Assembly: GCA_030523645.1 (NCBI GenBank)
Contig: JAUNIB010000001.1
Coordinates: 372,001 to 436,000, forward strand
Length of the DNA stretch: 64,000 nucleotides
Direction: 5' to 3'
Source of the DNA: Selenomonadaceae bacterium
Lineage (GTDB): Bacteria > Bacillota > Negativicutes > Selenomonadales > Selenomonadaceae
The first letter of the stretch is position 1, and each line of letters starts with the position of its first letter. This document shows, piece after piece, positions 20,101 through 27,434 of this stretch. Made by a program: the position numbers and the translations under genes. The notes below the pieces were generated by a model. That model had not been told where the DNA came from and did no database searches. It saw only the letters and a program-made list of their open reading frames with translations.

Positions 20101-21810
20101 ATGAGCAATATGAATGGTCCCCAGATTATAATAACTAAATCAGAGAAAAACCCGGGAATTGCCCTTGCCCTGGGCTTGCTTTTTGGCCCTTTTGGTTTGA
20201 TGTATGCATCTATTGAAAATGCGATTATCATTCTAATTGCAACGATTGTTTTATGGGTAATTTTATTTGTAATAAGTATACTTACAATGGGATTGGGCCT
20301 CATTCTTTTTATCCCGTTTTGGACAATCCAAGGATTGATTTGCGGTTACTTGGCATACAAGGGAGCAAAAAAATATAATGAGCAGTTGAATGCAGAAGCC
20401 AGAGGTATGTATCAACAACCGCAAAACAAAACAGTAAAACAAGAAACCGTAACTGTTGATGAGGACGGCACTATTGAGATAGAAAACAATAGTGTTCGTT
20501 CTGATGAAAATGAAGTGTTGGCATTGCCAGCCGGTTCAACCATTACAGGAAATGAGGGTAATGCAAATCAAAAAATTGAAATCAATATCCCGAAGGTAGA
20601 TATTGACACTGATGAGCTTAAAGAAAAAGGAAAAGAGATTGCTGGCGAGATTCAGCAGAAAAGTGCCGAAATGGCCGAGAAACTGAAGCCGTTTGCCAAT
20701 CAGGCTGGTGCAAAAGCGGTGGAATTAGGCAAAACAATGGGAAGCACTGCCAATGAAGCCGGTGGTGCGCTAAAGACTGCTTTACAGGGCGAATCCGGAA
20801 AAAAGATTGCTATGGTTGTCGGTGGTGTGGCTATGGCAGGAATACTTGCTTTCGCTGGGTACAAGTCGCTTGATTTGATTGGCCCCATGCGGTATGAGAG
20901 CAAGGCGAAATCCTATGTTGAGATAGTGTTAGATACCAAGCCGGTTTTTGAATCATTGGCGTCGCTGGACAAAAACTATACTGATGAAAAAATCACGGAA
21001 GCAAAAGGAAAGCTTCAGGATGCATTGGCTAAGCTGGCTGCACTTGAAGCAGAACTGATGGGAGCGGAAGTGCCTAAAAAGTACAGTGTAGAACACATAA
21101 GGATGATGAAAAGCATTGAGGCAGAGAGAAGCCTATTGGAGATTTGTATAAATGACCTTGAAGATCCAAAGAAAAATACGATAAAGAGAATTTATCTGAA
21201 GCCGCATTATGAAATGAACAGAAAATGCCTGAATGGAGTTGTAATTGGCAGTGCAGATTTCAAATCAATGTCTTATCAGAACAAACTCCTGAATAAGGCA
21301 ATGAATAATTTTGAAAAAATGTATGTGGAGCGAGGAAAGAAACAGGAGGCAGATAACAGAGCAGCCAAAATGGCAGATGCAAAAAAGAAACAGGATGAGG
21401 CAAAGAAAACTGCATCTGCAGGACAGTTGGCAGCAGGCCCAAAACAGGCAGAAATAAACGATGCTGCCAGAAGTGCCAAAGAATTGTCCTTTATAACTGA
21501 GATAGTAAACAGAAAAGGTGGGGAGCTTGCAATTACCGGCAGCTTCTTCAATGGATATGATAAGCCAGTTCTTAGGGTTGCAGACCTTCATGTTGAAGTA
21601 GTGCTGATAAACAACGGCAAAGAAGTAGCGCTGGTAAGAGACTGTGTGGTAAGTGATGTGCCGCTTGGGGTTAAGGTATTGATGCCTAATGCCATGTCTG
21701 CGGCGGTGATTAATATTCCGGAAGGAAATTTCCCTAAAGATATTATTGCCGATGCCTGTGTTGTTCGCGTAAGCAAAATCAAATGCGCTCTTGGTAAGCC
21801 AAAGGCGTGA
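20101..21810 (+). CDS. Large membrane protein with duplicated two-TM module and long helical domain
   Basis: A 569-aa protein with no recognised function. Residues 1-95 repeat the two-TM module of the preceding gene. Residues 105-175 are a polar, acidic linker. Residues 175-232 are amphipathic helix rich in Ala/Glu/Lys with apolipoprotein-like KGKEIAGEIQQKSAEMAEKL. A third membrane segment spans about 235-255 (IAMVVGGVAMAGILAFAGY). A helical region (265-385), a Lys/Ala-rich stretch (400-450) and a beta-rich C-terminal domain (about 455-569, LAITGSFFNGYDKPVLRV) follow. It is likely an envelope-spanning or cytoplasmic-membrane anchored scaffold. It is followed after 13 bp by an exported protein. 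Confidence 0.85.
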   Translation: MSNMNGPQIIITKSEKNPGIALALGLLFGPFGLMYASIENAIIILIATIVLWVILFVISILTMGLGLILFIPFWTIQGLICGYLAYKGAKKYNEQLNAEARGMYQQPQNKTVKQETVTVDEDGTIEIENNSVRSDENEVLALPAGSTITGNEGNANQKIEINIPKVDIDTDELKEKGKEIAGEIQQKSAEMAEKLKPFANQAGAKAVELGKTMGSTANEAGGALKTALQGESGKKIAMVVGGVAMAGILAFAGYKSLDLIGPMRYESKAKSYVEIVLDTKPVFESLASLDKNYTDEKITEAKGKLQDALAKLAALEAELMGAEVPKKYSVEHIRMMKSIEAERSLLEICINDLEDPKKNTIKRIYLKPHYEMNRKCLNGVVIGSADFKSMSYQNKLLNKAMNNFEKMYVERGKKQEADNRAAKMADAKKKQDEAKKTASAGQLAAGPKQAEINDAARSAKELSFITEIVNRKGGELAITGSFFNGYDKPVLRVADLHVEVVLINNGKEVALVRDCVVSDVPLGVKVLMPNAMSAAVINIPEGNFPKDIIADACVVRVSKIKCALGKPKA

Positions 21811-21826
21811 TAATTAGGAGTTAATG

Positions 21827-22591
21827 ATGAAGAAATCAATTATTCATATTTTTCTCGTAGTTGTACTGTTTTTTTGCTCTGCTGCGATAGTAGAGGCAGG
21901 CGACTTTGTTCAGCTGGCAGATTCGGGCAAATTGAGCCTTGGACGAGATAAAGCATGGTCAAAGACTTATTCATCCGGGCAGAACAAGATTAAAGTGCAA
22001 TTTAGAAACTTAATGTTGGCATCGTCAAAGTCCAGGTATCATTTAATTGTGTGGTGGAATGGAAAGCGTATTGCCGACGGATATTGCCCGGAGGTGCAAG
22101 GCGGTTACCGAATTAAGGTTTTCCAAAACGGTCCGGACAAAAGGGTCTTCATTAGTTTGAATACGCAGTATAGGTCTGTGTTGCTAGGCTATGAGCCGGA
22201 AGTAAATAAGCTGCATAAATATATCGACAGCAAGGATTTTGCTACCAGTGCGCCAATTCCTAATATGACTATAAACATGAAGACAAAGGACATAATGCTT
22301 CTTTTTACAGGGGCAGGGAGGAATGCCAGCAATCCGGTTAAGTATAGGTTGCATTGGGATAGCGATGCCAAGTGGTTTGGCTACAGTGATGAGACTGTAT
22401 ACTACACAGAGTCTGACGAAGAGGAAGATGATGAGCCTGAATACTATGGCGGCGAAGAATCAGTGACACCGACTGTTGCTGCCGGTAGCAATAATGGCTC
22501 ACAGGAATTCGAGGAAGCTGAAGTGGTTACAGGCAGCAGTGCGGATGGAGAATTGTTCTATGAAGAGTCAGAAATTGTAGTAGGAAAATAA
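21827..22591 (+). CDS. Exported protein of unknown function
   Basis: A 254-aa protein with a clear signal peptide (basic KK, then IIHIFLVVVLFFCSAAIVEA, likely cut after VEA). The mature part is beta-rich, with repeated short strands such as KIKVQFRNLML and YHLIVWWNGKRIADGY. Its C-terminal 70 residues are very acidic (ESDEEEDDEPEYYGGEE). The second of two adjacent ATGs is chosen for its 6-nt spacing from AGGAG. No family recognised. It is part of the same-strand run 19827-24597 with short gaps. Confidence 0.82.
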   Translation: MKKSIIHIFLVVVLFFCSAAIVEAGDFVQLADSGKLSLGRDKAWSKTYSSGQNKIKVQFRNLMLASSKSRYHLIVWWNGKRIADGYCPEVQGGYRIKVFQNGPDKRVFISLNTQYRSVLLGYEPEVNKLHKYIDSKDFATSAPIPNMTINMKTKDIMLLFTGAGRNASNPVKYRLHWDSDAKWFGYSDETVYYTESDEEEDDEPEYYGGEESVTPTVAAGSNNGSQEFEEAEVVTGSSADGELFYEESEIVVGK

Positions 22592-22616
22592 TTGGAGAGA
22601 AAAATTGGAGGAAAAA

Positions 22617-23174
22617 ATGAAAAGGGTAAAGCTTTTATTACTAGTTGCAGTAGCAATGATTTTGTCAATTTCATTAGCAGGATGCGGTGGCGATAAATTC
22701 GCTGGAAAGTGGATGATTCAGAATGATGAAGAAAATAAATCGCAGAGTCAGATAGGTTATATAGATATTGCTAAGAATGGCGACGCGAGCTATATTGTCA
22801 CAATAAATGAAGATGTGGTGAACTACGATAATTATTGGAGAAAAACAGTATCTGATGTGAAAGGAAATAAAGACGGGGCAATAGAGGTGTCATGGGAAAA
22901 AAAGAAAAGTGGGCCGTATCCTGCTAAGTTGGTGGGAAATACTATTAGCTGCGATATAGGTGGATTCTTTGGAGGTACACTGAATATTGTGCATATAGAA
23001 AAAGACGATTCCTTGATGATGCAGGCTAGCGGTGCTAGTGGTGTCATGTTAAAGAAGTTTAATGAGAAAGACTATGAGGCTTTGAAAAAAGAAAAGGAAA
23101 CAGAATTCTTGATAAAGTTTGCCACAGAAAGACCGGACATTTATATGAGATTTAAGTCTGAGACGAAAAAGTGA
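22617..23174 (+). CDS. Lipoprotein of unknown function
   Basis: A 185-aa protein. The signal peptide MKRVKLLLLVAVAMILSISL ends in a lipobox LAGC, so it should be lipidated at Cys and anchored to a membrane. The mature domain starts GGDKFAGKWMIQ and has a lipocalin-like or META-like feel (FAGKW.., then alternating strands such as DASYIVTINEDV), a weak inference. The ATG at 22617 has GGAGG 7 nt upstream; an in-frame TTG at 22605 is less likely. Confidence 0.82.
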   Translation: MKRVKLLLLVAVAMILSISLAGCGGDKFAGKWMIQNDEENKSQSQIGYIDIAKNGDASYIVTINEDVVNYDNYWRKTVSDVKGNKDGAIEVSWEKKKSGPYPAKLVGNTISCDIGGFFGGTLNIVHIEKDDSLMMQASGASGVMLKKFNEKDYEALKKEKETEFLIKFATERPDIYMRFKSETKK

Positions 23175-23191
23175 GTAGGGAGCAGTGAAAA

Positions 23192-24046
23192 ATGATTAAG
23201 ATAAATAAGGCACTGGTAGCAGGCTTGGCTTTGACCGCTGCACTGGCTACCTTTACTCAAAATGCAGAGGCTAGAAAAATAACTATAGGTGATGCAATAG
23301 GTATTTTGGGCAGCATTGGCGGTGGCTCAGTGGACGGCATAAGTAATATTGGCAAGCAAAAACATGCTGTGGCCAATATGAATGACTCGCAGAAATTGCT
23401 GATGCTAGGAGTAGCAAATGGTGATATCGAAATCGTTTCCCAGATGCTGGCGCAGGGACTGGATATCGATGGAGTATATGATGACAGGAGATATCGGTAT
23501 GGAGGTGTAACCCCACTGTGTTTGGCCTTGGACTATAGGAATATTGAAATGATTCAGTTTTTGCTTGAGCAAGGAGCAGATGTAGATGGATTCTATGATT
23601 TTAATAATAATAGAATCTCATATATTGTATCCGCAGCAGGTAACAATGACCTTGAGCTGGTGAAACTTTTTCATGAATGTGGGGCAAAAGTCAACAGTAT
23701 GTCTAAAGATAGGGATGGGTCGTACAATGCGGTCAATAGTATAGTTTGCAATTATCAGTATTACCCATCTGAAGAATTGTTACGATATTTAGTTGCGGAA
23801 GGTATAAATTTAAATGTTAAGAAGGATGGGTTAACCCCTTTTCTTTTTATGGTTAAGCATAGGTCACAACAATTAGGAACAATTGAGGTGCTTGCTGAAT
23901 GTGGAGCAGATTTGTCTGCCCGCGATGCAAATGGGCAAAATGCTCTGCAGTATGCGGCTGCACAAAGTGATATAAAGTATTACAAATTCATTAAAGATAT
24001 TTATGACCGCGGACAGCAACCTGGCTATTATAACCCGGATAACTAA
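23192..24046 (+). CDS. Exported ankyrin-repeat protein
   Basis: A 284-aa protein with an N-terminal signal peptide (ALVAGLALTAALATFTQNAEA). After a glycine-rich linker, at least four ankyrin-type units follow. They show GDIEIVSQMLAQGLDID, TPLCLALDYRNIEMIQFLL, NNDLELVKLFHECGAKVN, and GTIEVLAECGADLSARDANG with NALQYAAAQSDI. Exported ankyrin proteins often mediate protein-protein contact in the periplasm; the partner could be one of the adjacent exported proteins, which is inference. It lies 17 bp after the lipoprotein gene. Confidence 0.88.
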   Translation: MIKINKALVAGLALTAALATFTQNAEARKITIGDAIGILGSIGGGSVDGISNIGKQKHAVANMNDSQKLLMLGVANGDIEIVSQMLAQGLDIDGVYDDRRYRYGGVTPLCLALDYRNIEMIQFLLEQGADVDGFYDFNNNRISYIVSAAGNNDLELVKLFHECGAKVNSMSKDRDGSYNAVNSIVCNYQYYPSEELLRYLVAEGINLNVKKDGLTPFLFMVKHRSQQLGTIEVLAECGADLSARDANGQNALQYAAAQSDIKYYKFIKDIYDRGQQPGYYNPDN

Positions 24047-24087
24047 ATATGTAATATTTTTAGAAGAGTGCATAAGGAGATAAAAGA

Positions 24088-24597
24088 ATGCGTAAATTTG
24101 TTTTGCCGTTGATTATGGCTTTTGTATTATTTTTCGTTACCGGACAATGTGACGCCGCAGACAAGAGGATACCGGTAATTTCGACTGAGGAAGTATCCAT
24201 CGGAGGTATTACGGTTGGTACATCAGAGGAAGAAGTTAAAGGGATATACGGCGAGCCATCCGAGGAAGAAGACAGACAGGGACCAAGCGCATGGGGCGGG
24301 CCTACGCGAAAAGCACTATATGGAGATAGCTTCGAGATAACTTATGCAATGCGAACTGGAACTGCTATGGTTATAACAAGCTCTGCTAATAATGGCTTGA
24401 TGAGCGGCGGCGGCTTCTCTGTAGGAGACAAGATACATTCCGTGTTGGCTAAATATGGTAATGGATGGCACGGTGGCTTTAAGGATAAGCAAGGTCGTCC
24501 TCTTAAAATGATGATGTATCGTAGTAGCCGCAATACAATTATAAGATTTAAATATAATGATAATATGGTTATTACGGAGATTAGTTGCTTTAATTAA
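24088..24597 (+). CDS. Exported protein with two BamE/SmpA-like motifs
   Basis: A 169-aa protein with signal peptide (FVLPLIMAFVLFFVTGQCDA). The mature part has two units of the form small-residue-G-x3-x3-V-x3-YG: ITVGTSEEEVKGIYGEPS and FSVGDKIHSVLAKYGNGW. This pattern is seen in SmpA/BamE-like and related beta-alpha modules. It is the last of the six consecutive membrane or exported genes; the strong hairpin at 24680 ends the run. Function unknown. Confidence 0.82.
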   Translation: MRKFVLPLIMAFVLFFVTGQCDAADKRIPVISTEEVSIGGITVGTSEEEVKGIYGEPSEEEDRQGPSAWGGPTRKALYGDSFEITYAMRTGTAMVITSSANNGLMSGGGFSVGDKIHSVLAKYGNGWHGGFKDKQGRPLKMMMYRSSRNTIIRFKYNDNMVITEISCFN

Positions 24598-24679
24598 ATA
24601 TAGTCCGATAGCAGCAGATTCATTGAATAATGGTGCTGTGTTTGTTGTGTCAACGGATGTACGAAATCAATATAATAAG

Positions 24680-24722
24680 AAAGATGGCTGCTGCACAGTA
24701 ATCATGTGCAGCAGCCATCTTT
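24680..24722. terminator. Terminator closing the envelope cassette
   Basis: A perfect 18-bp stem (AAAGATGGCTGCTGCACA with its complement) with a 7-nt loop and flanking A/T runs. Part of the right arm, GTGCAGCAGCC, recurs directly at 24741. Confidence 0.9.
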
Positions 24723-24738
24723 TATGCTTACTAGATTT

Positions 24739-24837
24739 TAGTGCAGCAGCCAATCCATCAGGTTCAGATTTTTTATCCCGTCGTAGGAGCTGACCACGCT
24801 GCGGTCGAGGGAGAGGACGATTTTTCGTGATTGTCCT
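24739..24837 (-). pseudogene. Remnant of a DUF4143-type ATPase 3' end
   Basis: On the minus strand the bases encode DNHEKIVLSLDRSVVSSYDG followed by IKNLNLMDWLLH, nearly the same as the last 30 residues of the intact ATPase at 25961-27193 (IILSLDRSMVNSYDG, then IKNLNLIDWLL). The rest of the gene is missing. At TTGTCCT (24831-24837) the similarity passes to deoC. Confidence 0.88.
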
Positions 24838-24904
24838 GCAGCGGCCTTACTGCTTAACTGGCACCAATCTGGCTGAAGTCATTCTAAATGTGTTATTTCA
24901 TGTT
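24838..24904 (-). pseudogene. Decayed copy of the deoC 3' end
   Basis: Reading the minus strand, MK-stop-HI-stop-NDFSQIGAS-stop-AV lines up with MKQYIEEGCSRIGASRAV of the intact deoC at 28802-29467. About two thirds of bases agree over 54 positions by hand count, with three stop codons. It is joined directly to the ATPase remnant and ends next to the toxin gene. Confidence 0.78.
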
Positions 24905-24913
24905 ATTGGAGTT

Positions 24914-25186
24914 TCAGAATAAATCCGAATGACTGCCGGTTCTTGCCGCAGTTAAAACAAGTTTATCCTGTTCAATGTAATAGACAAGCAACCAGTCAGG
25001 TTGAACATGACATTCCCAAAATCCTTCGTAATCTCCTGTCAGTCTGTGATTTCTGTGCTTTTCCGCTAGCGGGCGTTCTGCTAAAAGCTCATCTATCACT
25101 TTTTGTAACAGTCGAAGGTCAGCGCCTCGCTTTTTCATGCGCCTATAATCTTTACGGAATTTTGCCGTTGTGCTAAGCGTCAGCAT
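24914..25186 (-). CDS. yafQ: YafQ-family mRNA interferase toxin
   Basis: A 90-aa RelE/YafQ-type toxin that would cut mRNA on the ribosome. The N-terminus LTLSTTAKFRKDYRRMKKRG, the segment EKHRNHRLTGDYEGFWECHV and the end LVLTAARTGSHSDLF match the family; the catalytic histidines HRNHRL and the C-terminal GSHSDLF are present. The start is the ATG at 25186, 1 bp past the antitoxin stop; upstream in-frame codons overlap dinJ. It is co-transcribed with the antitoxin. Confidence 0.93.
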   Translation of the reverse strand: MLTLSTTAKFRKDYRRMKKRGADLRLLQKVIDELLAERPLAEKHRNHRLTGDYEGFWECHVQPDWLLVYYIEQDKLVLTAARTGSHSDLF

Positions 25187-25187
25187 A

Positions 25188-25475
25188 TCATGCGTCCTCT
25201 GCATCAAGCTCGTCAAAAAGCTCGGCTGCGGACTGATATTTTTTTGCTTTTATTGTACCCTCGGCGATGGCCTTTGCCTCAGCCATAGCCAGTAGTGTTT
25301 CTCTGTTATATGAGGGGAGTTCCACGCTGAATGGAAGACCGCCTCGCATTATACTCTGTCGTAGGAAAATATTTATAGCGGAAGAAAGGTCGAGCCCCAA
25401 TGTGCGGAAGAGTGCGGTTGCCTCTTTTTTTACGTCGGCATCCAATCGGATTTGTGCTTGTGCTGTTGCTGCCAT
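25188..25475 (-). CDS. dinJ: DinJ/RelB-family antitoxin
   Basis: A 95-aa antitoxin. The ribbon-helix-helix N-terminus reads AQIRLDADVKKEATALFRTL, followed by GLDLSSAINIFLRQSIMRGG, the standard DinJ pattern. The C-terminal tail (AAELFDELDAEDA) is acidic and should wrap the toxin. An AAGGAGG site precedes the ATG. The complex usually represses its own promoter, found at 25498-25529. Confidence 0.94.
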   Translation of the reverse strand: MAATAQAQIRLDADVKKEATALFRTLGLDLSSAINIFLRQSIMRGGLPFSVELPSYNRETLLAMAEAKAIAEGTIKAKKYQSAAELFDELDAEDA

Positions 25476-25497
25476 AATTAATCCCTCCTTAAGAATG

Positions 25498-25529
25498 AGT
25501 ATAAGGGAATTCTGTACATTGTCAATACA
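25498..25529 (-). promoter_or_regulatory. dinJ-yafQ promoter and possible operator
   Basis: On the minus strand, -35 TTGACA (25520-25525), a 16-bp spacer and -10 TATACT (25498-25503). TGTACATTGTCAATACA (25513-25529) is a loose inverted repeat over the -35 that could bind the antitoxin. Confidence 0.75.
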
Positions 25530-25555
25530 TTATATTGAATTTGGACGAGATGTGG

Positions 25556-25650
25556 GCTTACAAGTCAAAACTTTTGACTTCACTAGTGATATTTTCTGCA
25601 ATCATTCTTGCGTGCGGGTTGAATTTGTACTTCCTGAGCAGTACAATTTG
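25556..25650 (+). promoter_or_regulatory. Duplicated promoter region before the CxxHNxWH lipoprotein
   Basis: A -35 TTGAAT (25619-25624), 17-bp spacer and -10 TACAAT (25642-25647) match the DUF3990 promoter at 27368-27396 in position and context. The similarity runs left through CTGCAAT and TTACAAGT..AAAACTTTTG. TGTACTTCCTGAGCAGTACA is an inverted repeat corresponding to the ATACTTC operator there. AAGTCAAAACTTTTGACTT (25562-25580) is a perfect palindrome. Confidence 0.7.
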
Positions 25651-25694
25651 AAAAGATGCTTTATTAGATTCAGAGTCTGGATGGTGACTGAATT

Positions 25695-25910
25695 ATGAAG
25701 AAGAGAATTGCCGCACTTGTTGCACTGCTGCTGGTGACCGGATGCTCCTACGCCAGTGCCGCGTATTTCTGCCGTGAGCATAATGTCTGGCACGATGGCT
25801 CAAAGATGTATTTCTGCAAGAAGCATAATACATGGCATAAGCCTGACTCGAAATTCTTTTGCCGTGAGCATAACACTTGGCATACAGGCTTCGGATGCTG
25901 TCACAGCTAA
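25695..25910 (+). CDS. Small lipoprotein with three CxxHNxWH repeats
   Basis: A 71-aa protein, function unknown. The signal peptide MKKRIAALVALLLVTGC ends in a lipobox (VTGC, Cys17). The mature part is almost wholly three 15-residue repeats: YFCREHNVWH (24-33), YFCKKHNTWH (39-48) and FFCREHNTWH (54-63), followed by CCHS. Each repeat supplies one Cys and two His, so metal or haem binding is likely but unproven. The repeats are divergent at the DNA level, so this is not a fresh slippage event. It is monocistronic, between a duplicated promoter and a terminator. Confidence 0.85.
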   Translation: MKKRIAALVALLLVTGCSYASAAYFCREHNVWHDGSKMYFCKKHNTWHKPDSKFFCREHNTWHTGFGCCHS

Positions 25911-25955
25911 AAATCGGGTGCAGTTCCTATTACGGACTGCACCCGATTTTTTATA
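25911..25955. terminator. Terminator between lipoprotein and convergent ATPase
   Basis: AAATCGGGTGCAGT pairs with ACTGCACCCGATTT, with T and A runs on either side. The right arm and TTTTTTATACAT tail closely resemble the terminator at 28761-28803. Confidence 0.9.
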
Positions 25956-25960
25956 CATAT

Positions 25961-27193
25961 TTAATCCTTCAGCAACCAATCTATCAGGTTCAGATTTTTT
26001 ATCCCATCGTAGGAGTTGACCATGCTGCGGTCGAGAGACAGGATGATTTTTTCGTGATTGTCCTTTATCATTTGCAGCGGCCGCAGCTCTCTTGCTCTTG
26101 TTTCTTCTGACATCATTGTTTCCGTGACTTGAATATAGAGTCGTTCATCGGGCTTTTCGGCTACGAAGTCGATCTCGGTGTCACCAATCTTGCCGATGTA
26201 CACTCGGTAGTCACGACGAAGAAGCTCCAGATACACAATGTTTTCCAGTATGTGTCCGGTGTCGGTATCTCTGTAGCCTAAAAGCATATTGCGGAAGCCA
26301 ATGTCAGAAATATAGTTTTTGCCCAATGTTCGCAGAAGTTGCTTTCCTCTCACATCGTAACGGCCTACAGAGTAGAAGATATAAGCACTGTTCAGCATGG
26401 AAATATATTTATCAATAGTTTTTCCGGCGACTTTGTTTCCTCGGACAGATGGCAGTTCTCCTTCATTTGAGAGTACATTTCCTATGTTGTTTGGCGAGGT
26501 AATACTCCCAATGCTGGAGCAGAGAAATCTGATGATTTTGTCCAGAGTCCGTTGGTCTGCCTGATTGTTTCGCTGTAGGATGTCTCTGAGAATGACGGTA
26601 GAGTAGACTCCTTCAAGAGCCTGATGGCAGCGCTGCTCATTAAATTTGTATTCCCGTAGAACAGGCATCCCGCCAAACTGCATATACAACTGGAATTTTC
26701 TTTCGATTGTCGTTGGGTTTTCAAATTCGTAAAACCTTAGAAAATCCTTGAAGGATAAAGGCAGCATTTTTATTTCGACATATCTCCCGGAGAGGAGAGT
26801 CGAGAACTCGGTGGAGAGGAAGTACGCATTGGAGCCTGTGATATAAATATCAACATCAAATTCCAATCGGAATGATTCAATGGCCTTTTCCCAATGCTCA
26901 ATTGCTTGCAGTTCATCAAAGATTAAATAGTTTTTTGCACCGGCTGTCATTTTGCCGCATACATAGTCGTAAAATTCCAAGTAGCTGGTCAAATCACGAT
27001 ATCTTAGAGACTCTAAATTCATGTGGACTATCTGTGTCTCCGGTATGCCGTCGGCAAGGAGCCTCTGATGGAAAAGCTCTAGTAGGGATGACTTTCCGCA
27101 GCGGCGTATTCCGGTGACGATTTTTACCAAATCAACATCCTTGTGCTCGATGAGTTGTTTTACATATTCCGGTCTGTCCATCAACTGACTCAT
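25961..27193 (-). CDS. P-loop ATPase, AAA/DUF4143 type
   Basis: A 410-aa protein. Walker A is in IVTGIRRCGKSSLLELF (about residues 26-42), Walker B in YLIFDELQAIEHWEKAI, and a sensor-like IYITGSNAYFLSTEFSTLLSG follows. The C-terminal half carries the nuclease-like DUF4143 region with ENIVYLELLRRDYRVYIGK and TEIDFVAEK. Such stand-alone ATPases are common in anaerobes and their role is unknown. The ATG at 27193 is preferred because GGGAAG lies 7-8 nt before it; two ATGs upstream lack a site. A decayed copy of its 3' end lies at 24739. Confidence 0.9.
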   Translation of the reverse strand: MSQLMDRPEYVKQLIEHKDVDLVKIVTGIRRCGKSSLLELFHQRLLADGIPETQIVHMNLESLRYRDLTSYLEFYDYVCGKMTAGAKNYLIFDELQAIEHWEKAIESFRLEFDVDIYITGSNAYFLSTEFSTLLSGRYVEIKMLPLSFKDFLRFYEFENPTTIERKFQLYMQFGGMPVLREYKFNEQRCHQALEGVYSTVILRDILQRNNQADQRTLDKIIRFLCSSIGSITSPNNIGNVLSNEGELPSVRGNKVAGKTIDKYISMLNSAYIFYSVGRYDVRGKQLLRTLGKNYISDIGFRNMLLGYRDTDTGHILENIVYLELLRRDYRVYIGKIGDTEIDFVAEKPDERLYIQVTETMMSEETRARELRPLQMIKDNHEKIILSLDRSMVNSYDGIKNLNLIDWLLKD

Positions 27194-27249
27194 AAGTTCA
27201 CTTCCCAACATCATTTAATGACTAAAGCATATAATAAGTGTGAATATAA

Positions 27250-27325
27250 ATCAAGAAGTTTTCGACTTGCAGGTCAGAAACTTCTTGATTTATAAAAGTT
27301 TTCAACTTACAAGTCCAAAACTTTT
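27250..27325. repeat. Two similar hairpins upstream of ATPase and DUF3990 genes
   Basis: ATCAAGAAGTTT/AAACTTCTTGAT (27250-27289, perfect 12-bp arms) and AAAAGTTTT/AAAACTTTT (27294-27325) enclose related inner sequences (CGACTTGCAGGTC and CAACTTACAAGTCC). The second hairpin is the part shared with 25556-25580. Confidence 0.65.
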
Positions 27326-27367
27326 GGTATCACCGGTGGTATTTGCTGCAATAGTTTGGTGCGCAGC

Positions 27368-27422
27368 TTGAACTTATACTTCTTTGGAAGTATAATGAGT
27401 GAAAATACTTCTGTAGAAGTAT
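27368..27422 (+). promoter_or_regulatory. Promoter with twin palindromic operators for the DUF3990-HTH pair
   Basis: A -35 TTGAAC (27368-27373), 17-bp spacer and perfect -10 TATAAT (27391-27396). Inverted repeat 1, TATACTTC-TTTG-GAAGTATA (27375-27394), covers the spacer and -10. Inverted repeat 2, ATACTTC-TGTA-GAAGTAT (27405-27422), lies at the expected transcript start. Both have the same ATACTTC-N4-GAAGTAT form, centred 29 bp apart, as for a dimeric HTH repressor. Confidence 0.82.
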
Positions 27423-27434
27423 ACGAGGTGAAAC

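Noticed and set aside
24557-24793. A 78-codon frame running from the last exported gene into the scar
   Set aside because: It crosses a perfect terminator hairpin and ends inside the ATPase remnant; composition is not protein-like.
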